Source: Nocardioides conyzicola (GTDB lineage: Bacteria > Actinomycetota > Actinomycetes > Propionibacteriales > Nocardioidaceae). Taken from it: DNA of 64,000 nt. Under the pieces are notes generated by a model that saw nothing but the letters and a program-made list of their open reading frames with translations, ran no database searches and was not told the origin of the DNA. The stretch is from NCBI RefSeq assembly GCF_039543825.1, contig NZ_BAABKM010000004.1, positions 124,001 to 188,000 of the forward strand, given 5' to 3'. A program made the translations under genes and the position numbers. Positions 32,812 through 40,543 of the stretch are shown here, piece after piece (the first letter of the stretch is position 1; the number at the start of each line of letters is the position of its first letter).

Positions 32812-34041
32812 ATGACTGACCTGCTACCCGGCGACAAGCCGGAGACCCTGCTCATCACGCTGTCGGGCAAGGACCGACCGGGCGTGACCTCCTCGGTGTT
32901 CACCGCGCTCTCGGGCGCCGGGGTCGAGGTGATCGACATCGAGCAGATCGTGCTCCGCCGCCAGCTGATCCTCGGCATCCTCGTCACCGCGCCCCACAAC
33001 GCCAAGAAGGTGCGGGCCGCGGTCGAGGAGACCGCCGCCTCGCTGGGCATGACCGTCGACATCGACCGCGGCGCCGGCGACAACAAGTCCCGGCGCGACG
33101 GACGCTCGCACGTGACGATCATCGGTACGCCGCTGCGGGCCTCCGCGATGGCCGCCGTCGCGGGCCGGATCGCCGACGCCGGTGCCAACATCGACCGGAT
33201 CGAGCGGATGGCGCGCTACCCCGTCACCGCGATCGACCTCCACGTCTCCGGCGCCGACACCGACGCGCTCCGCACTGTGCTGGCCCCGGAGGCCGCCGGC
33301 CACGGCATCGACATCGCCGTGCAGCCGGCCAACCTGCTGCGCCGCGGCACCCGGCTGATCGTGATGGACGTCGACTCCACGCTGATCCAGGGCGAGGTGA
33401 TCGAGATGCTGGCCGCGCACGCCGGCTACGAGGCCGAGGTCGCGGCGGTGACCGCCGCGGCCATGCGGGGTGACCTGGACTTCGAGGCGTCGCTGCGCTC
33501 GCGGGTCGCCCTGCTCGCCGGCGTACCCGCCACCGCGCTCGACGAGGTGTACGACGCGATCGTGCTCGCCCCCGGTGCCCGGACGCTAGTGCGCACGCTG
33601 CGCCGGCTGGGCTACCGGTTCGCGCTGGTCTCGGGCGGGTTCAGCCAGCTCGTCGACCGCCTGGCCGAGGACCTCGGCATCCACTTCTCCCGCGCCAACG
33701 AGCTCGAGATCGTCGACGGGGTGCTCACCGGCCGGATCATCGGCCCGGTGGTCGACCGCGCCGGCAAGGCCGCCGCGCTGCGGGAGTTCGCCGCCGAGAT
33801 CGGGGTCTCCGAGGCCGCGACCATCGCCATCGGCGACGGCGCCAACGACCTCGACATGCTCAACGCGGCCGGGCTCGGCATCGCCTACAACGCCAAGCCG
33901 CTCGTCCAGGACGCCGCGGACACGTCCGTCAACGTGCCGTACCTCGACGCGATCATGTACCTCCTCGGCATCTCCCGCGAGGAGATCGTCGCCGCCGACG
34001 CCGAGGCGGGGTTCGTCACCCCCGCACCGCCGATCGGTTGA
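32812..34041 (+). CDS. serB: Phosphoserine phosphatase SerB with tandem ACT domains
   Basis: A 409-residue SerB of the mycobacterial SerB2 layout. Residues ~10-90 (LITLSGKDRPGVTSSVFTAL) and ~95-175 (VTIIGTPLRASAMAAVAG) are two ACT domains that usually bind serine. The HAD domain starts at VMDVDSTLIQGEVIEML near residue 185 with the two catalytic Asp; LVSGGFSQL and AIGDGANDLDML are motifs II and IV. It makes L-serine from phosphoserine and is probably feedback-controlled by serine. ATG 32812 has TAGCGT 8 bases upstream. Confidence 0.95.
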   Translation: MTDLLPGDKPETLLITLSGKDRPGVTSSVFTALSGAGVEVIDIEQIVLRRQLILGILVTAPHNAKKVRAAVEETAASLGMTVDIDRGAGDNKSRRDGRSHVTIIGTPLRASAMAAVAGRIADAGANIDRIERMARYPVTAIDLHVSGADTDALRTVLAPEAAGHGIDIAVQPANLLRRGTRLIVMDVDSTLIQGEVIEMLAAHAGYEAEVAAVTAAAMRGDLDFEASLRSRVALLAGVPATALDEVYDAIVLAPGARTLVRTLRRLGYRFALVSGGFSQLVDRLAEDLGIHFSRANELEIVDGVLTGRIIGPVVDRAGKAAALREFAAEIGVSEAATIAIGDGANDLDMLNAAGLGIAYNAKPLVQDAADTSVNVPYLDAIMYLLGISREEIVAADAEAGFVTPAPPIG

Positions 34042-34051
34042 TTCGGGACCT

Positions 34052-34135
34052 CTGACGGTTCATTGGGGAGTTCTGACCACGGCTTGCGTCAAGAACTCCC
34101 GACTGGAGCGTCAGAACTCCCGACTCAACCGTCAG
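34052..34135. repeat. Nested long-armed inverted repeat between serB and sixA
   Basis: Outer arms CTGACGGTT (34052-34060) and AACCGTCAG (34127-34135), and inner arms GGGAGTTCTGAC (34066-34077) and GTCAGAACTCCC (34110-34121), are perfectly complementary with matched 5-base separations. A third copy of AGAACTCCC lies inside the loop at 34092-34100. It fills the intergenic region, and the right arm includes the sixA stop codon. It may act as a bidirectional terminator or be a dispersed palindromic element. Confidence 0.65.
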
Positions 34136-34647
34136 GCGCGACCGACGTGGAACGCCTCGAGCCGCGCGGTCCCCTCGCCGAGGTCGGCCCAGGCGCCGTC
34201 GTACGAGAAGACCGCGACCGCGCACGTCGGGAAGTCCCCCGCCATCGATGCGGCAACAGCCGCGTCGCCGGACCCGTCGTCGAGCACCTGCGCCAGCACG
34301 CCCACCGTCGGGTTGTGTCCGATCACGACCAGCGACGTCACCGCGTCCGGCACGAGCCGGACCAGGTCGAGCGCGGTCTCCGGCCCGGCGGCGTAGAGGC
34401 CGCGGTCCAGGTCGGGCGCCAGCGACCAGCCCGCGCCGGAGGCGACGGCCTCCCACGTCTGCTGCGTCCGCAGCGCCGCTGAGACCAGCGCGTGCGCGGG
34501 CTCGACCCCCTGGGCGGACAGCCAGGACCCCGCCTCGACAGCGTCCCGGCGGCCGCGGTCGGCCAGCGGCCGCTCGAAGTCCGTCGGTCCGTCCTGCTCG
34601 GCCTTCGCGTGCCGCATCACGACCAGCCGACGAGCCACCTCAGGCAC
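34132..34647 (-). CDS. sixA: SixA-type histidine phosphatase
   Basis: A 171-residue histidine phosphatase. The catalytic RHAKAEQ motif lies at residues ~12-18 and the second catalytic His in VVIGHNPTVG. The size and the RHAKAE form match SixA, which removes phosphate from phosphohistidine in signalling or PTS proteins; the E. coli partner ArcB or NPr is not expected here. GTG 34647 overlaps the fabI stop by 8 bases; GTG 34638 is an alternative. It is the last gene after fabG-fabI. Confidence 0.88.
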   Translation of the reverse strand: MPEVARRLVVMRHAKAEQDGPTDFERPLADRGRRDAVEAGSWLSAQGVEPAHALVSAALRTQQTWEAVASGAGWSLAPDLDRGLYAAGPETALDLVRLVPDAVTSLVVIGHNPTVGVLAQVLDDGSGDAAVAASMAGDFPTCAVAVFSYDGAWADLGEGTARLEAFHVGRA

Positions 34648-35413
34648 CCATCGCGTGCAGGCCGCCGTCCACGTGGATGATCTCGCCGGTGGTCGCCGGG
34701 AAGAAGTCGGAGAGAAGCGCGCAGACGGCCCGCGCGGTCGGCGCGTGGTCGGTGTTGTCCCAGCCCAGCGGCGCCCGGTCGCTCCACATCGACTCCAGGT
34801 CCTCGAAGCCCGGGATCGCCTTCGCGGCCAGCGTCTTCAGCGGCCCGGCGGACACCAGGTTGGACCGGATGCCGTACGGCCCGAGGTCGCGCGCGAGATA
34901 GCGCGACGTGGACTCGAGCGCCGCCTTCGCCACGCCCATCCAGTCGTACGCCGGCCACGCGACCGTCGCATCGAAGGTGAGCCCGACGACGGACCCGCCG
35001 GGACCCATCAGCGGGCGGGCGGCCTCCGCGAGCGCCTTGAGGGAGTACGCCGAGACCTGCACCGCCTGCGCGACGTCGGGCCACGGGCCGGTGAGGAACT
35101 TGCCGCCGAGCAGCGTCTCCGGGTTGCCGTACGCGATCGAGTGCACGACGCCGTCGAGGCCGTCGACGTGCTCGCGCACCTGGGCCTCGAGCCCGGCGAG
35201 GTGCTCCTCGTCGGTCACGTCGAGCTCGAGCACGGGCGGCTCGACGGGCAGCCGCTTCGCGATCCGTCGGGTGATGCCGAGCGCGCGGCCGAAGTTGGAG
35301 ATCAGCACGGTCGCGCCCTGCTCCTGCGCCACCTTCGCGGTCGCGAAGCCGATCGAGCTGTCCATCGTCACGCCCGCGACGAGGATCCGCTTGCCGTCCA
35401 GGATGCCTGCCAT
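34640..35413 (-). CDS. fabI: Enoyl-ACP reductase FabI/InhA
   Basis: A 257-residue NADH-dependent enoyl-acyl carrier protein reductase that performs the last step of each fatty-acid elongation cycle. The N-terminal ILVAGVTMDSSIGFATAKVA is the divergent SDR nucleotide motif of FabI/InhA, and the Tyr-x6-Lys pair is in AYDWMGVAKAALES near residue 155. SAGPLKTLAAKAIPGF is the substrate-binding loop. ATG 35413 lies one base after the fabG stop; this fabG-inhA order is conserved in actinobacteria. Confidence 0.94.
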   Translation of the reverse strand: MAGILDGKRILVAGVTMDSSIGFATAKVAQEQGATVLISNFGRALGITRRIAKRLPVEPPVLELDVTDEEHLAGLEAQVREHVDGLDGVVHSIAYGNPETLLGGKFLTGPWPDVAQAVQVSAYSLKALAEAARPLMGPGGSVVGLTFDATVAWPAYDWMGVAKAALESTSRYLARDLGPYGIRSNLVSAGPLKTLAAKAIPGFEDLESMWSDRAPLGWDNTDHAPTARAVCALLSDFFPATTGEIIHVDGGLHAMGA

Positions 35414-35414
35414 G

Positions 35415-36140
35415 TCAGTGCCCCATTCCGAGTCCACCGTCGACCGGGATGACGGCCCCGGTGACGTACGCCGCGCCGGGGCCGGTCAGCCACAGCACGG
35501 TCTCTGCGATGTCGTCCACGGAGCCGAACCGGCTCAGTGGCACCTGCGCCTTGATGGCCGCCTTCTGCTCGTCGCTCAGCACGCCGGTCATGTCGGTCTC
35601 GATGAAGCCCGGGGCCACGACGTTCGCCGTGATCGACCGGGAGCCGAGCTCGCGCGCGATCGAGCGCGCCATGCCGACCAGGCCGGCCTTCGAGGCCGCG
35701 TAGTTGACCTGACCCGCCGAGCCGAGCAGGCCGACGACCGAGGAGATGAAGACGATCCGGCCCCGGCGCAGCCGCAGCATGCCCTTGGAGGCGCGCTTGG
35801 CGAGCCGGAACGAACCCGTGAGGTTGGTGTCGATCACCGACGACCAGTCCTCGTCGGACATCCGCAGCAGCAGCGTGTCGGCGGTGATGCCGGCGTTGGC
35901 GACGAGCACCTCGACCGGGCCGTGCGCCTCCTCGATCTGGGCGAAGGCCGCCTCGACCTGACCCGCATCGGTGATGTCGCACCGGATGTCGAGGGTGCCG
36001 TCGGGCGCGCCGCCGCTGCGCGTGGTGACGGCCACCTGGTCGCCGTTCGCCACGAACGCCTCCGCGATCGCGCGTCCGATGCCCCGGTTGCCGCCCGTGA
36101 CGAGCACGGAACGGGCTGTCGTCTCCTGTGGTTCGCTCAC
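35415..36140 (-). CDS. fabG: 3-oxoacyl-ACP reductase FabG (MabA-like)
   Basis: A 241-residue SDR acting as the beta-ketoacyl-ACP reductase of fatty-acid synthesis. VTGGNRGIGRAIAEAF is the NADPH motif, NAGIT follows, and the catalytic Ser-Tyr-Lys are in SSVVGLLGSAGQVNYAASKAG. GTG 36140 is preceded at six bases by TAGCGT, supporting a leaderless fabG-fabI-sixA transcript. Confidence 0.94.
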   Translation of the reverse strand: MSEPQETTARSVLVTGGNRGIGRAIAEAFVANGDQVAVTTRSGGAPDGTLDIRCDITDAGQVEAAFAQIEEAHGPVEVLVANAGITADTLLLRMSDEDWSSVIDTNLTGSFRLAKRASKGMLRLRRGRIVFISSVVGLLGSAGQVNYAASKAGLVGMARSIARELGSRSITANVVAPGFIETDMTGVLSDEQKAAIKAQVPLSRFGSVDDIAETVLWLTGPGAAYVTGAVIPVDGGLGMGH

Positions 36141-36181
36141 GTGGCGACGCTAGCGACTACCGATTGGTAAGGAGGAATTGG

Positions 36182-36394
36182 TCAGTCGTCCTCGAGCCGG
36201 AAACCGACCTTGAGCCCGACCTGGAAGTGCTCGACCTGGCCGTCCTTGATCTGGCCGCGGACCTGGGTCATCTCGAACCAGTCGAGGTGACGCAGGGTCT
36301 TGCCCGCCCGCTCGACGGCGTTGCGGATGGCCGCTTCGATGCCGTCGGGCGAGGTGCCGACGATCTCGGTGACGCGGTAGGTGCGGTTCGTCAT
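36182..36394 (-). CDS. Dodecin (flavin-binding dodecamer)
   Basis: A 70-residue dodecin. The whole sequence fits the family: TYRVTEIVGTSPDGIEAAI, then AGKTLRHLDWFEMTQVRG with the flavin-stacking Trp, and the C-terminal VGLKVGFRLED strand. Dodecins form hollow dodecamers storing FMN, riboflavin or lumichrome. A GGAGG ribosome site precedes the ATG. Single gene. Confidence 0.95.
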   Translation of the reverse strand: MTNRTYRVTEIVGTSPDGIEAAIRNAVERAGKTLRHLDWFEMTQVRGQIKDGQVEHFQVGLKVGFRLEDD

Positions 36395-36460
36395 GGTGAC
36401 CTCCGATGCTGGCCCAGGGGCAGGCCTCGGGGCCCGACACTACCGACGTACGATGGAGGC

Positions 36461-36799
36461 ATGGCCCGGGACCTGCGCCGACCGCAGGACGCGGCGGTCC
36501 GCATCACCACTGCTGCATCGAGTCGCAACGCCGACATCGCGGTGCGGCAGAAGCGCTACCTGCTGTCGATGACGCTGCGTTCGCTGTGCTTCGTCGGCGC
36601 CATCGTGGCGGCGCTCGCGGGCGTCGGGTGGCTCTGGCCGATCCTCATCGCGGGGGCGCTCGTGCTGCCGTACGTCGCGGTCGTGATGGCGAACGCGACG
36701 ATGAACAAGCGCGACGACTTCGACCTGCGTGACGGTCTCTACGTCCGCGAGCTGGGCGCGGCCGACGACTCGCCCGGCGACGGCGCGTCTCATCCTTGA
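36461..36799 (+). CDS. DUF3099 family membrane protein
   Basis: A 112-residue protein with two hydrophobic helices (residues ~35-55 and ~60-80), the second containing ILIAGALVLPYVAVVMANA. The pattern AVRITTAASSRNADI at the N-terminus is the DUF3099 signature, found only in actinobacteria; function unknown. ATG 36461 has TACGAT six bases upstream (36449-36454), overlapping a GGAGG, so leaderless and led initiation are both possible. Confidence 0.8.
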   Translation: MARDLRRPQDAAVRITTAASSRNADIAVRQKRYLLSMTLRSLCFVGAIVAALAGVGWLWPILIAGALVLPYVAVVMANATMNKRDDFDLRDGLYVRELGAADDSPGDGASHP

Positions 36800-36823
36800 C
36801 TTCACCCGTCTGGGTGACAGAAT
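36796..36823 (+). promoter_or_regulatory. Promoter with palindrome filling the spacer
   Basis: TTGACT (36796-36801) and CAGAAT (36818-36823) are spaced by 16 bases. The spacer is exactly the inverted repeat TCACCC-GTCT-GGGTGA (36802-36817). A dimeric regulator could sit between the boxes. Expected start point is near 36830, giving a leader of about 90 bases for the small Cys-containing protein gene. Confidence 0.6.
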
Positions 36824-36858
36824 CCACGCGAGCCGGGTCTCCCCCGTCCTGGCTCGTC

Positions 36859-36898
36859 GTGATGCCGGACGGCTTCCCCCGTGGCTGTCTGGCATCAC
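36859..36898 (+). other. Structured 5' leader hairpin
   Basis: GTGATGCC (36859-36866) pairs perfectly with GGCATCAC (36891-36898); the 24-base loop contains a smaller stem (ACGG/CCGT). It ends about 13 bases before the GAGGAG ribosome site of the gene at 36920. I recognise no known riboswitch class. Confidence 0.45.
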
Positions 36899-36919
36899 TT
36901 CATTTCAGAGGAGCACACC

Positions 36920-37114
36920 GTGAGCGACGTCTGCTCGGCCAAGGGCTGCCAGGCACCTGCGACCTGGGAGCTGCTGTGGAACAACCCCAAGCTGCACACC
37001 CCCGACCGCCGCAAGGTCTGGCTGGCGTGCGACGAGCACAAGGGCTCGCTCTCCGACTTCCTGGGCGCCCGCCAGTTCCTCAAGGACGTCGTACCCCACG
37101 CCGACGCCGGTTGA
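36920..37114 (+). CDS. Small conserved protein with Cys motif, function unknown
   Basis: A 64-residue protein: CSAKGCQAPATWELLWNNPK near the start has a Cys-x4-Cys pair, and LACDEHKGSLSDFLGARQFL has a third Cys with a neighbouring His, so a Zn- or Fe-binding knuckle is likely. No membrane segment. GTG 36920 has a strong ribosome site (GAGGAG at 8 bases); an in-frame upstream ATG lies inside the leader hairpin and is unlikely. It has its own promoter and structured leader, and ends in a palindrome shared with moaA. Function unknown. Confidence 0.7.
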   Translation: MSDVCSAKGCQAPATWELLWNNPKLHTPDRRKVWLACDEHKGSLSDFLGARQFLKDVVPHADAG

Positions 37115-37121
37115 TCAACCG
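37108..37121. terminator. Palindrome joining convergent stop codons
   Basis: CGGTTGATCAACCG is a perfect 14-bp palindrome in which TGA (37112-37114) ends the plus-strand gene and TCA (37115-37117) ends moaA on the minus strand with no base between. It could serve as a minimal bidirectional hairpin, though the stem has no real loop. Confidence 0.3.
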
Positions 37122-38107
37122 CCGATGGCGGACATCGGGCGGTCGGGCTGGAGGAACGTCGGGTCGTCGATGCCGTGACCGGCGCGCTTGCCCCGCATCG
37201 CGATGACCCAGCGCTCGGCGATCTCCTCGTCGCTCGCACCCGCGCGCAGCGACGCTCGCAAGTCGGACTCCTCGCGGGCGAAGAGGCAGTTGCGGATCTG
37301 GCCGTCGGCGGTGAGCCGGACCCGGTCGCAGTCGCCGCAGAACGGGCGGGTCACCGAGGCGATCACGCCCACGGTGCCGCTGCCGCCGTCGACCTGGAAG
37401 AGCTCGGCAGGCGCGCTCCCCCGCGGCTCCTCGGCCGGCGTGAGCAGGAACTCCGCCTCCAGCGACGCGAAGATCACGTCCGCGGTGATCATCCCGTCGC
37501 GCGACCAGCCGTGCTGGGCGTCGAGCGGCATCTGCTCGATGAACCGCAGGTGGTAGCCCTCGCCCAGGGCCCAGCGCAGCAGCTCGGGCGCCTGGTCGTC
37601 GTTGACGCCGCGCATCAGCACCGCGTTGATCTTCACCGGCCCGAGGCCGGCGTCCCGAGCTGCCGCCAGCCCGGCGATCACGTCGTGCAGACGGTCGCGG
37701 CGGGTGATCTCGTGGAAGGTCTCGCGCCGGATGCTGTCGAGGCTGACGTTGACCCGGTCGAGCCCGGCGACGGCCAGGGCCTCGGCCATCCGCGAGAGGC
37801 CCAGTGCGTTCGTGGTCAGCGACGTCTCGACGCCGAGGTCGTGGCTGCGCCTCACGATGTCGACGATGCCGCGGCGTACCAGCGGCTCGCCACCGGTGAA
37901 GCGGACCTCACGGATGCCGAGCTGCTCGACACCGATCCGGACCATCCGGACGATCTCGTCGTCGCTCAGGAGGGCGTCGTTCGGGAGCCACTCGAGGCCC
38001 TCCGCCGGCATGCAGTAGCTGCAGCGCAGGTTGCATCGGTCGGTCAACGAGACCCGCAGGTCCGTTGCCACCCGACCGAAGCGATCCTCGAGGCGCTGTG
38101 TCGTCAC
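37115..38107 (-). CDS. moaA: GTP 3',8-cyclase MoaA (molybdenum cofactor synthesis)
   Basis: A 330-residue radical SAM enzyme catalysing the first step of molybdopterin synthesis. The N-terminal cluster is DRCNLRCSYCMPAEG (Cys-x3-Cys-x2-Cys), RFTGGEPLVR is the SAM-binding GGEP, the second cluster is PFCGDCDRVRLTADGQIRNC, and the protein ends in the obligatory Gly-Gly. Three GTG codons follow one another at 38113, 38110 and 38107. A TAGACT box ends at 38114, so 38107, six bases away, best fits a leaderless start. The rest of the moa genes are elsewhere. Confidence 0.95.
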   Translation of the reverse strand: MTTQRLEDRFGRVATDLRVSLTDRCNLRCSYCMPAEGLEWLPNDALLSDDEIVRMVRIGVEQLGIREVRFTGGEPLVRRGIVDIVRRSHDLGVETSLTTNALGLSRMAEALAVAGLDRVNVSLDSIRRETFHEITRRDRLHDVIAGLAAARDAGLGPVKINAVLMRGVNDDQAPELLRWALGEGYHLRFIEQMPLDAQHGWSRDGMITADVIFASLEAEFLLTPAEEPRGSAPAELFQVDGGSGTVGVIASVTRPFCGDCDRVRLTADGQIRNCLFAREESDLRASLRAGASDEEIAERWVIAMRGKRAGHGIDDPTFLQPDRPMSAIGG

Positions 38108-38176
38108 CACCACAGTCTAGGGACGTCGCCTGAGGCCGCCACCGGGCGACGCCCTGGCGCGGACTAGCCTCGACCC

Positions 38177-39151
38177 GTGCGGTCCTGGGGGTTCCTCATC
38201 AGTCGGCGTTGGTTGCTCTTCGCAGCCATCGTCGTGCTGCTCTGCTACGCCGCCTGGTGGCTCGGCGAGTGGCAGTTCCACCGGCTCGACGACCGCAAGG
38301 CCAGCAACGCCGTCGTCCGCGCCAACGAGGACCGCGATCCCGCGCGTGTCGGCGACGTGCTCGCCCCGGGCCGCCCGGTCGCGGAGGACGACGAGTGGCG
38401 CCAGGTGACCGCCACCGGCACCTACGACGCCGACCAGACCGTGATCGTGCGCTACCGCACCCGCGACGGCGCCTCGGGCATCGACGTGGTCGTGCCCCTG
38501 GTCACCGCAGACGGCGCGACCCTGCTCGTCGACCGGGGCTGGATGGCGGCCGACAACGAGGGTGCCAGTCCCTCCGACGTCCCGGCGCCACCGGCCGGCG
38601 AGGTGACGGTCGAGGGCTGGGTCCGTGCCGACGCCAGCGGCGACAGCACCGACGTGACGGACCACTCGACCCGGTCGATCTCCAGCGAGACCATCGGCAA
38701 GGCCATCGACCAGGACGTGTACGGCGGGTTCGTCATGGTCGACACCGAGGACGGCCAGCCGGCAGCGGACCTCGAGCCGGCCGAGCTGCCGGAGCTCGAC
38801 AACGGACCGCACTTCTTCTACGGCCTCCAGTGGTGGTTCTTCGGGCTGCTCGCGTTCTTCGGCTTCGGCTACCTGGCGTGGGATGAGTGGCGGTCGCAGC
38901 GCCGCGACGAACCGTCCGCCCGGGAGGAGGCGCTGTCCGGCCGCAAGTCCAAGCAGGCCGCCAAGAACGCCCACAAGCAGGCGGTGCGGGCGGCGTACCA
39001 GAAGGCGTACGCCGAGGAGCGCGCCGCCCGCGAGGCTCACAGGGCCCGGAGCATGCCTCCGTCGACCGGCAGCATCACCCCGGACACGAAGGACGCCGCC
39101 GGCGACAGCACGAAGGCCGCCACCCGACCGAACTCCTCCGGCGCGCCGTAG
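38177..39151 (+). CDS. SURF1-family cytochrome oxidase assembly protein
   Basis: A 324-residue SURF1/Shy1 homologue for cytochrome c oxidase maturation. It has an N-terminal helix (RRWLLFAAIVVLLCYAAWWLGEWQFHRL), a large external domain with YRTRDGASGIDVVVPL and VDRGWMA, and a C-terminal helix (FFYGLQWWFFGLLAFFGFGYLAW). The ~80-residue Lys/Ala-rich tail is unusual, and its last ~38 codons lie antisense to the SDR gene. GTG 38177 has TAGCCT six bases upstream. Confidence 0.9.
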   Translation: MRSWGFLISRRWLLFAAIVVLLCYAAWWLGEWQFHRLDDRKASNAVVRANEDRDPARVGDVLAPGRPVAEDDEWRQVTATGTYDADQTVIVRYRTRDGASGIDVVVPLVTADGATLLVDRGWMAADNEGASPSDVPAPPAGEVTVEGWVRADASGDSTDVTDHSTRSISSETIGKAIDQDVYGGFVMVDTEDGQPAADLEPAELPELDNGPHFFYGLQWWFFGLLAFFGFGYLAWDEWRSQRRDEPSAREEALSGRKSKQAAKNAHKQAVRAAYQKAYAEERAAREAHRARSMPPSTGSITPDTKDAAGDSTKAATRPNSSGAP

Positions 39152-39792
39152 CGCCGCAGCGGGATCGAGGCGACCCCGGCCGCCCTGGCCGCCACGGGGT
39201 CACCGCTGGCGGCGTCCAGCTCGGCGACCCGCTCGGTCTCCACCCGCCCGGGCAGCAGCCCGTTGACGCGTACGCCGGCGGGGCCGAGCTCGTCGGCCAG
39301 CGTCTTCGCCACCATCGCCAGGCCGGGGCGCAGGCCGTTGGAGATCGCCATGCCCGCGAGCGGCGCCCGGACGCTGGAGGACAGCACGAAGGCGAGGGAA
39401 CCACCGTGGGGCAGCGCCTTGCCGATCTCACGGCCGACCCGGACCGCACCGAGGAAGACCGACGCGAACGCCTCCGTCCACTGCTCGTCCGTGGTGGTGA
39501 CGACCGAGCCCCGGGGCGGGCCGCCGACGCTGACCAGCGCTCCGTCCAGGCGGCCCCAGCGGTCGAGCGCGGCGCGGATCAGCCGGTCCGGTGTTGTGGG
39601 GTCGGCGTTGTCGGCCACGACGGTCTCCGCCGCGTCGCCCAGCGCCTCGCGGGCGGCCGCCAGCGTCGCCTCACTGCGCCCGGACAGGACCACCCGCGCG
39701 CCCTCCGCCACCAGCACGTCGGCGGTCGCCCGTCCGAGCCCCCGCGCTCCCCCGGTGACGACGAAGACGCGGTCGGCGAGCTCGAGGTCCAT
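39037..39792 (-). CDS. Atypical SDR oxidoreductase lacking the Tyr-x3-Lys motif
   Basis: A 251-residue SDR with an intact cofactor motif VTGGARGLGRATADVL and a normal C-terminal PVDGGM region. In the catalytic segment, where SSS is followed by YxxxK in classical members, this protein reads SSSVRAPLAGMAISNGLRPG, with no Tyr-x3-Lys. NNAG is replaced by SVGGPPRG. It may be a catalytically altered or non-catalytic SDR. ATG 39792 has TAGGCT 7 bases upstream overlapping the methyltransferase stop. Its 3' end overlaps SURF1 convergently by 115 bases. Confidence 0.8.
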   Translation of the reverse strand: MDLELADRVFVVTGGARGLGRATADVLVAEGARVVLSGRSEATLAAAREALGDAAETVVADNADPTTPDRLIRAALDRWGRLDGALVSVGGPPRGSVVTTTDEQWTEAFASVFLGAVRVGREIGKALPHGGSLAFVLSSSVRAPLAGMAISNGLRPGLAMVAKTLADELGPAGVRVNGLLPGRVETERVAELDAASGDPVAARAAGVASIPLRRYGAPEEFGRVAAFVLSPAASFVSGVMLPVDGGMLRAL

Positions 39793-39802
39793 GGGGCCGA
39801 GC

Positions 39803-40540
39803 CTAGACGCGGCGGGTCAGCTGCACGTAGACGTCCTGCGCCAGCTCGACCCGGGCCGGCAGCAGCGCGCGGACCCGGGCGAGCACCGCCGCCCGTTCGC
39901 GGGGCTCCAGCAGGAGGTAGGCCGACACCGTTCCCAGGTGACCGAGGTAGTCCTCGACCGCGTGCTCGGAGCGCCGCGGCAAGATCGCGAGCTCCGGCGG
40001 CTCGAGCTCCGGCAGGTCCACGGCCTCGACGTACGCCGACGCCAGCAGCGCCGAGCCGGGACCGGTGATCTCCTCCTCGATCGCGGTGATCGCCGCGGCC
40101 AGCCCGGGGTCCGCGACGACGGTCTGCGCGCCGAAGATCGCCGCGACGCCACCCGACCGCAACGACGCCGCCACCCGCTGCCACCGGGTCTCGGGGTCGG
40201 TCCAGTGGAAGGCGGCGCCCGCGAAGCACAGGTCCATCAGGCCCACGTCGGGTAGGACGACCTCCTCGAACGTGCCGGCCAGCACCTCGACGGGCAGGTC
40301 GACGGTCTGGGCCAGCAGCACCGCACGCATCTCCGCGTCGGGCTCGACGGCGACCACGTGGACGCCTCGTCCGGCGAAGAGCCGGGTCGCCTTGCCGGTC
40401 CCGGCACCGATCTCGAGGGCTCGTCTGACCGGGCCGCGCGCGTGCGCGAGCACCAGGTCGGCCAGCTCGTCGGGGTAGCCGGGGCGAAACCGGTCATACT
40501 CGCGCGCCGCGGCCCCGAAGCTCAGCGCACGTCGGCTCAT
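39803..40540 (-). CDS. Class I SAM-dependent methyltransferase
   Basis: A 245-residue methyltransferase of the UbiE/type 11 group. Motif I is ALEIGAGTGKATRLFAGRG near residue 42, the acidic end of beta-2 is VAVEPDAEM, and FAGAAFHWTDPETRW is the post-II region typical of small-molecule methyltransferases. Substrate unknown. It follows the ABC exporter gene after 3 bases and precedes the atypical SDR by 10, so the four genes 43223-39037 may be one transcript. Confidence 0.85.
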   Translation of the reverse strand: MSRRALSFGAAAREYDRFRPGYPDELADLVLAHARGPVRRALEIGAGTGKATRLFAGRGVHVVAVEPDAEMRAVLLAQTVDLPVEVLAGTFEEVVLPDVGLMDLCFAGAAFHWTDPETRWQRVAASLRSGGVAAIFGAQTVVADPGLAAAITAIEEEITGPGSALLASAYVEAVDLPELEPPELAILPRRSEHAVEDYLGHLGTVSAYLLLEPRERAAVLARVRALLPARVELAQDVYVQLTRRV

Positions 40541-40543
40541 CGG

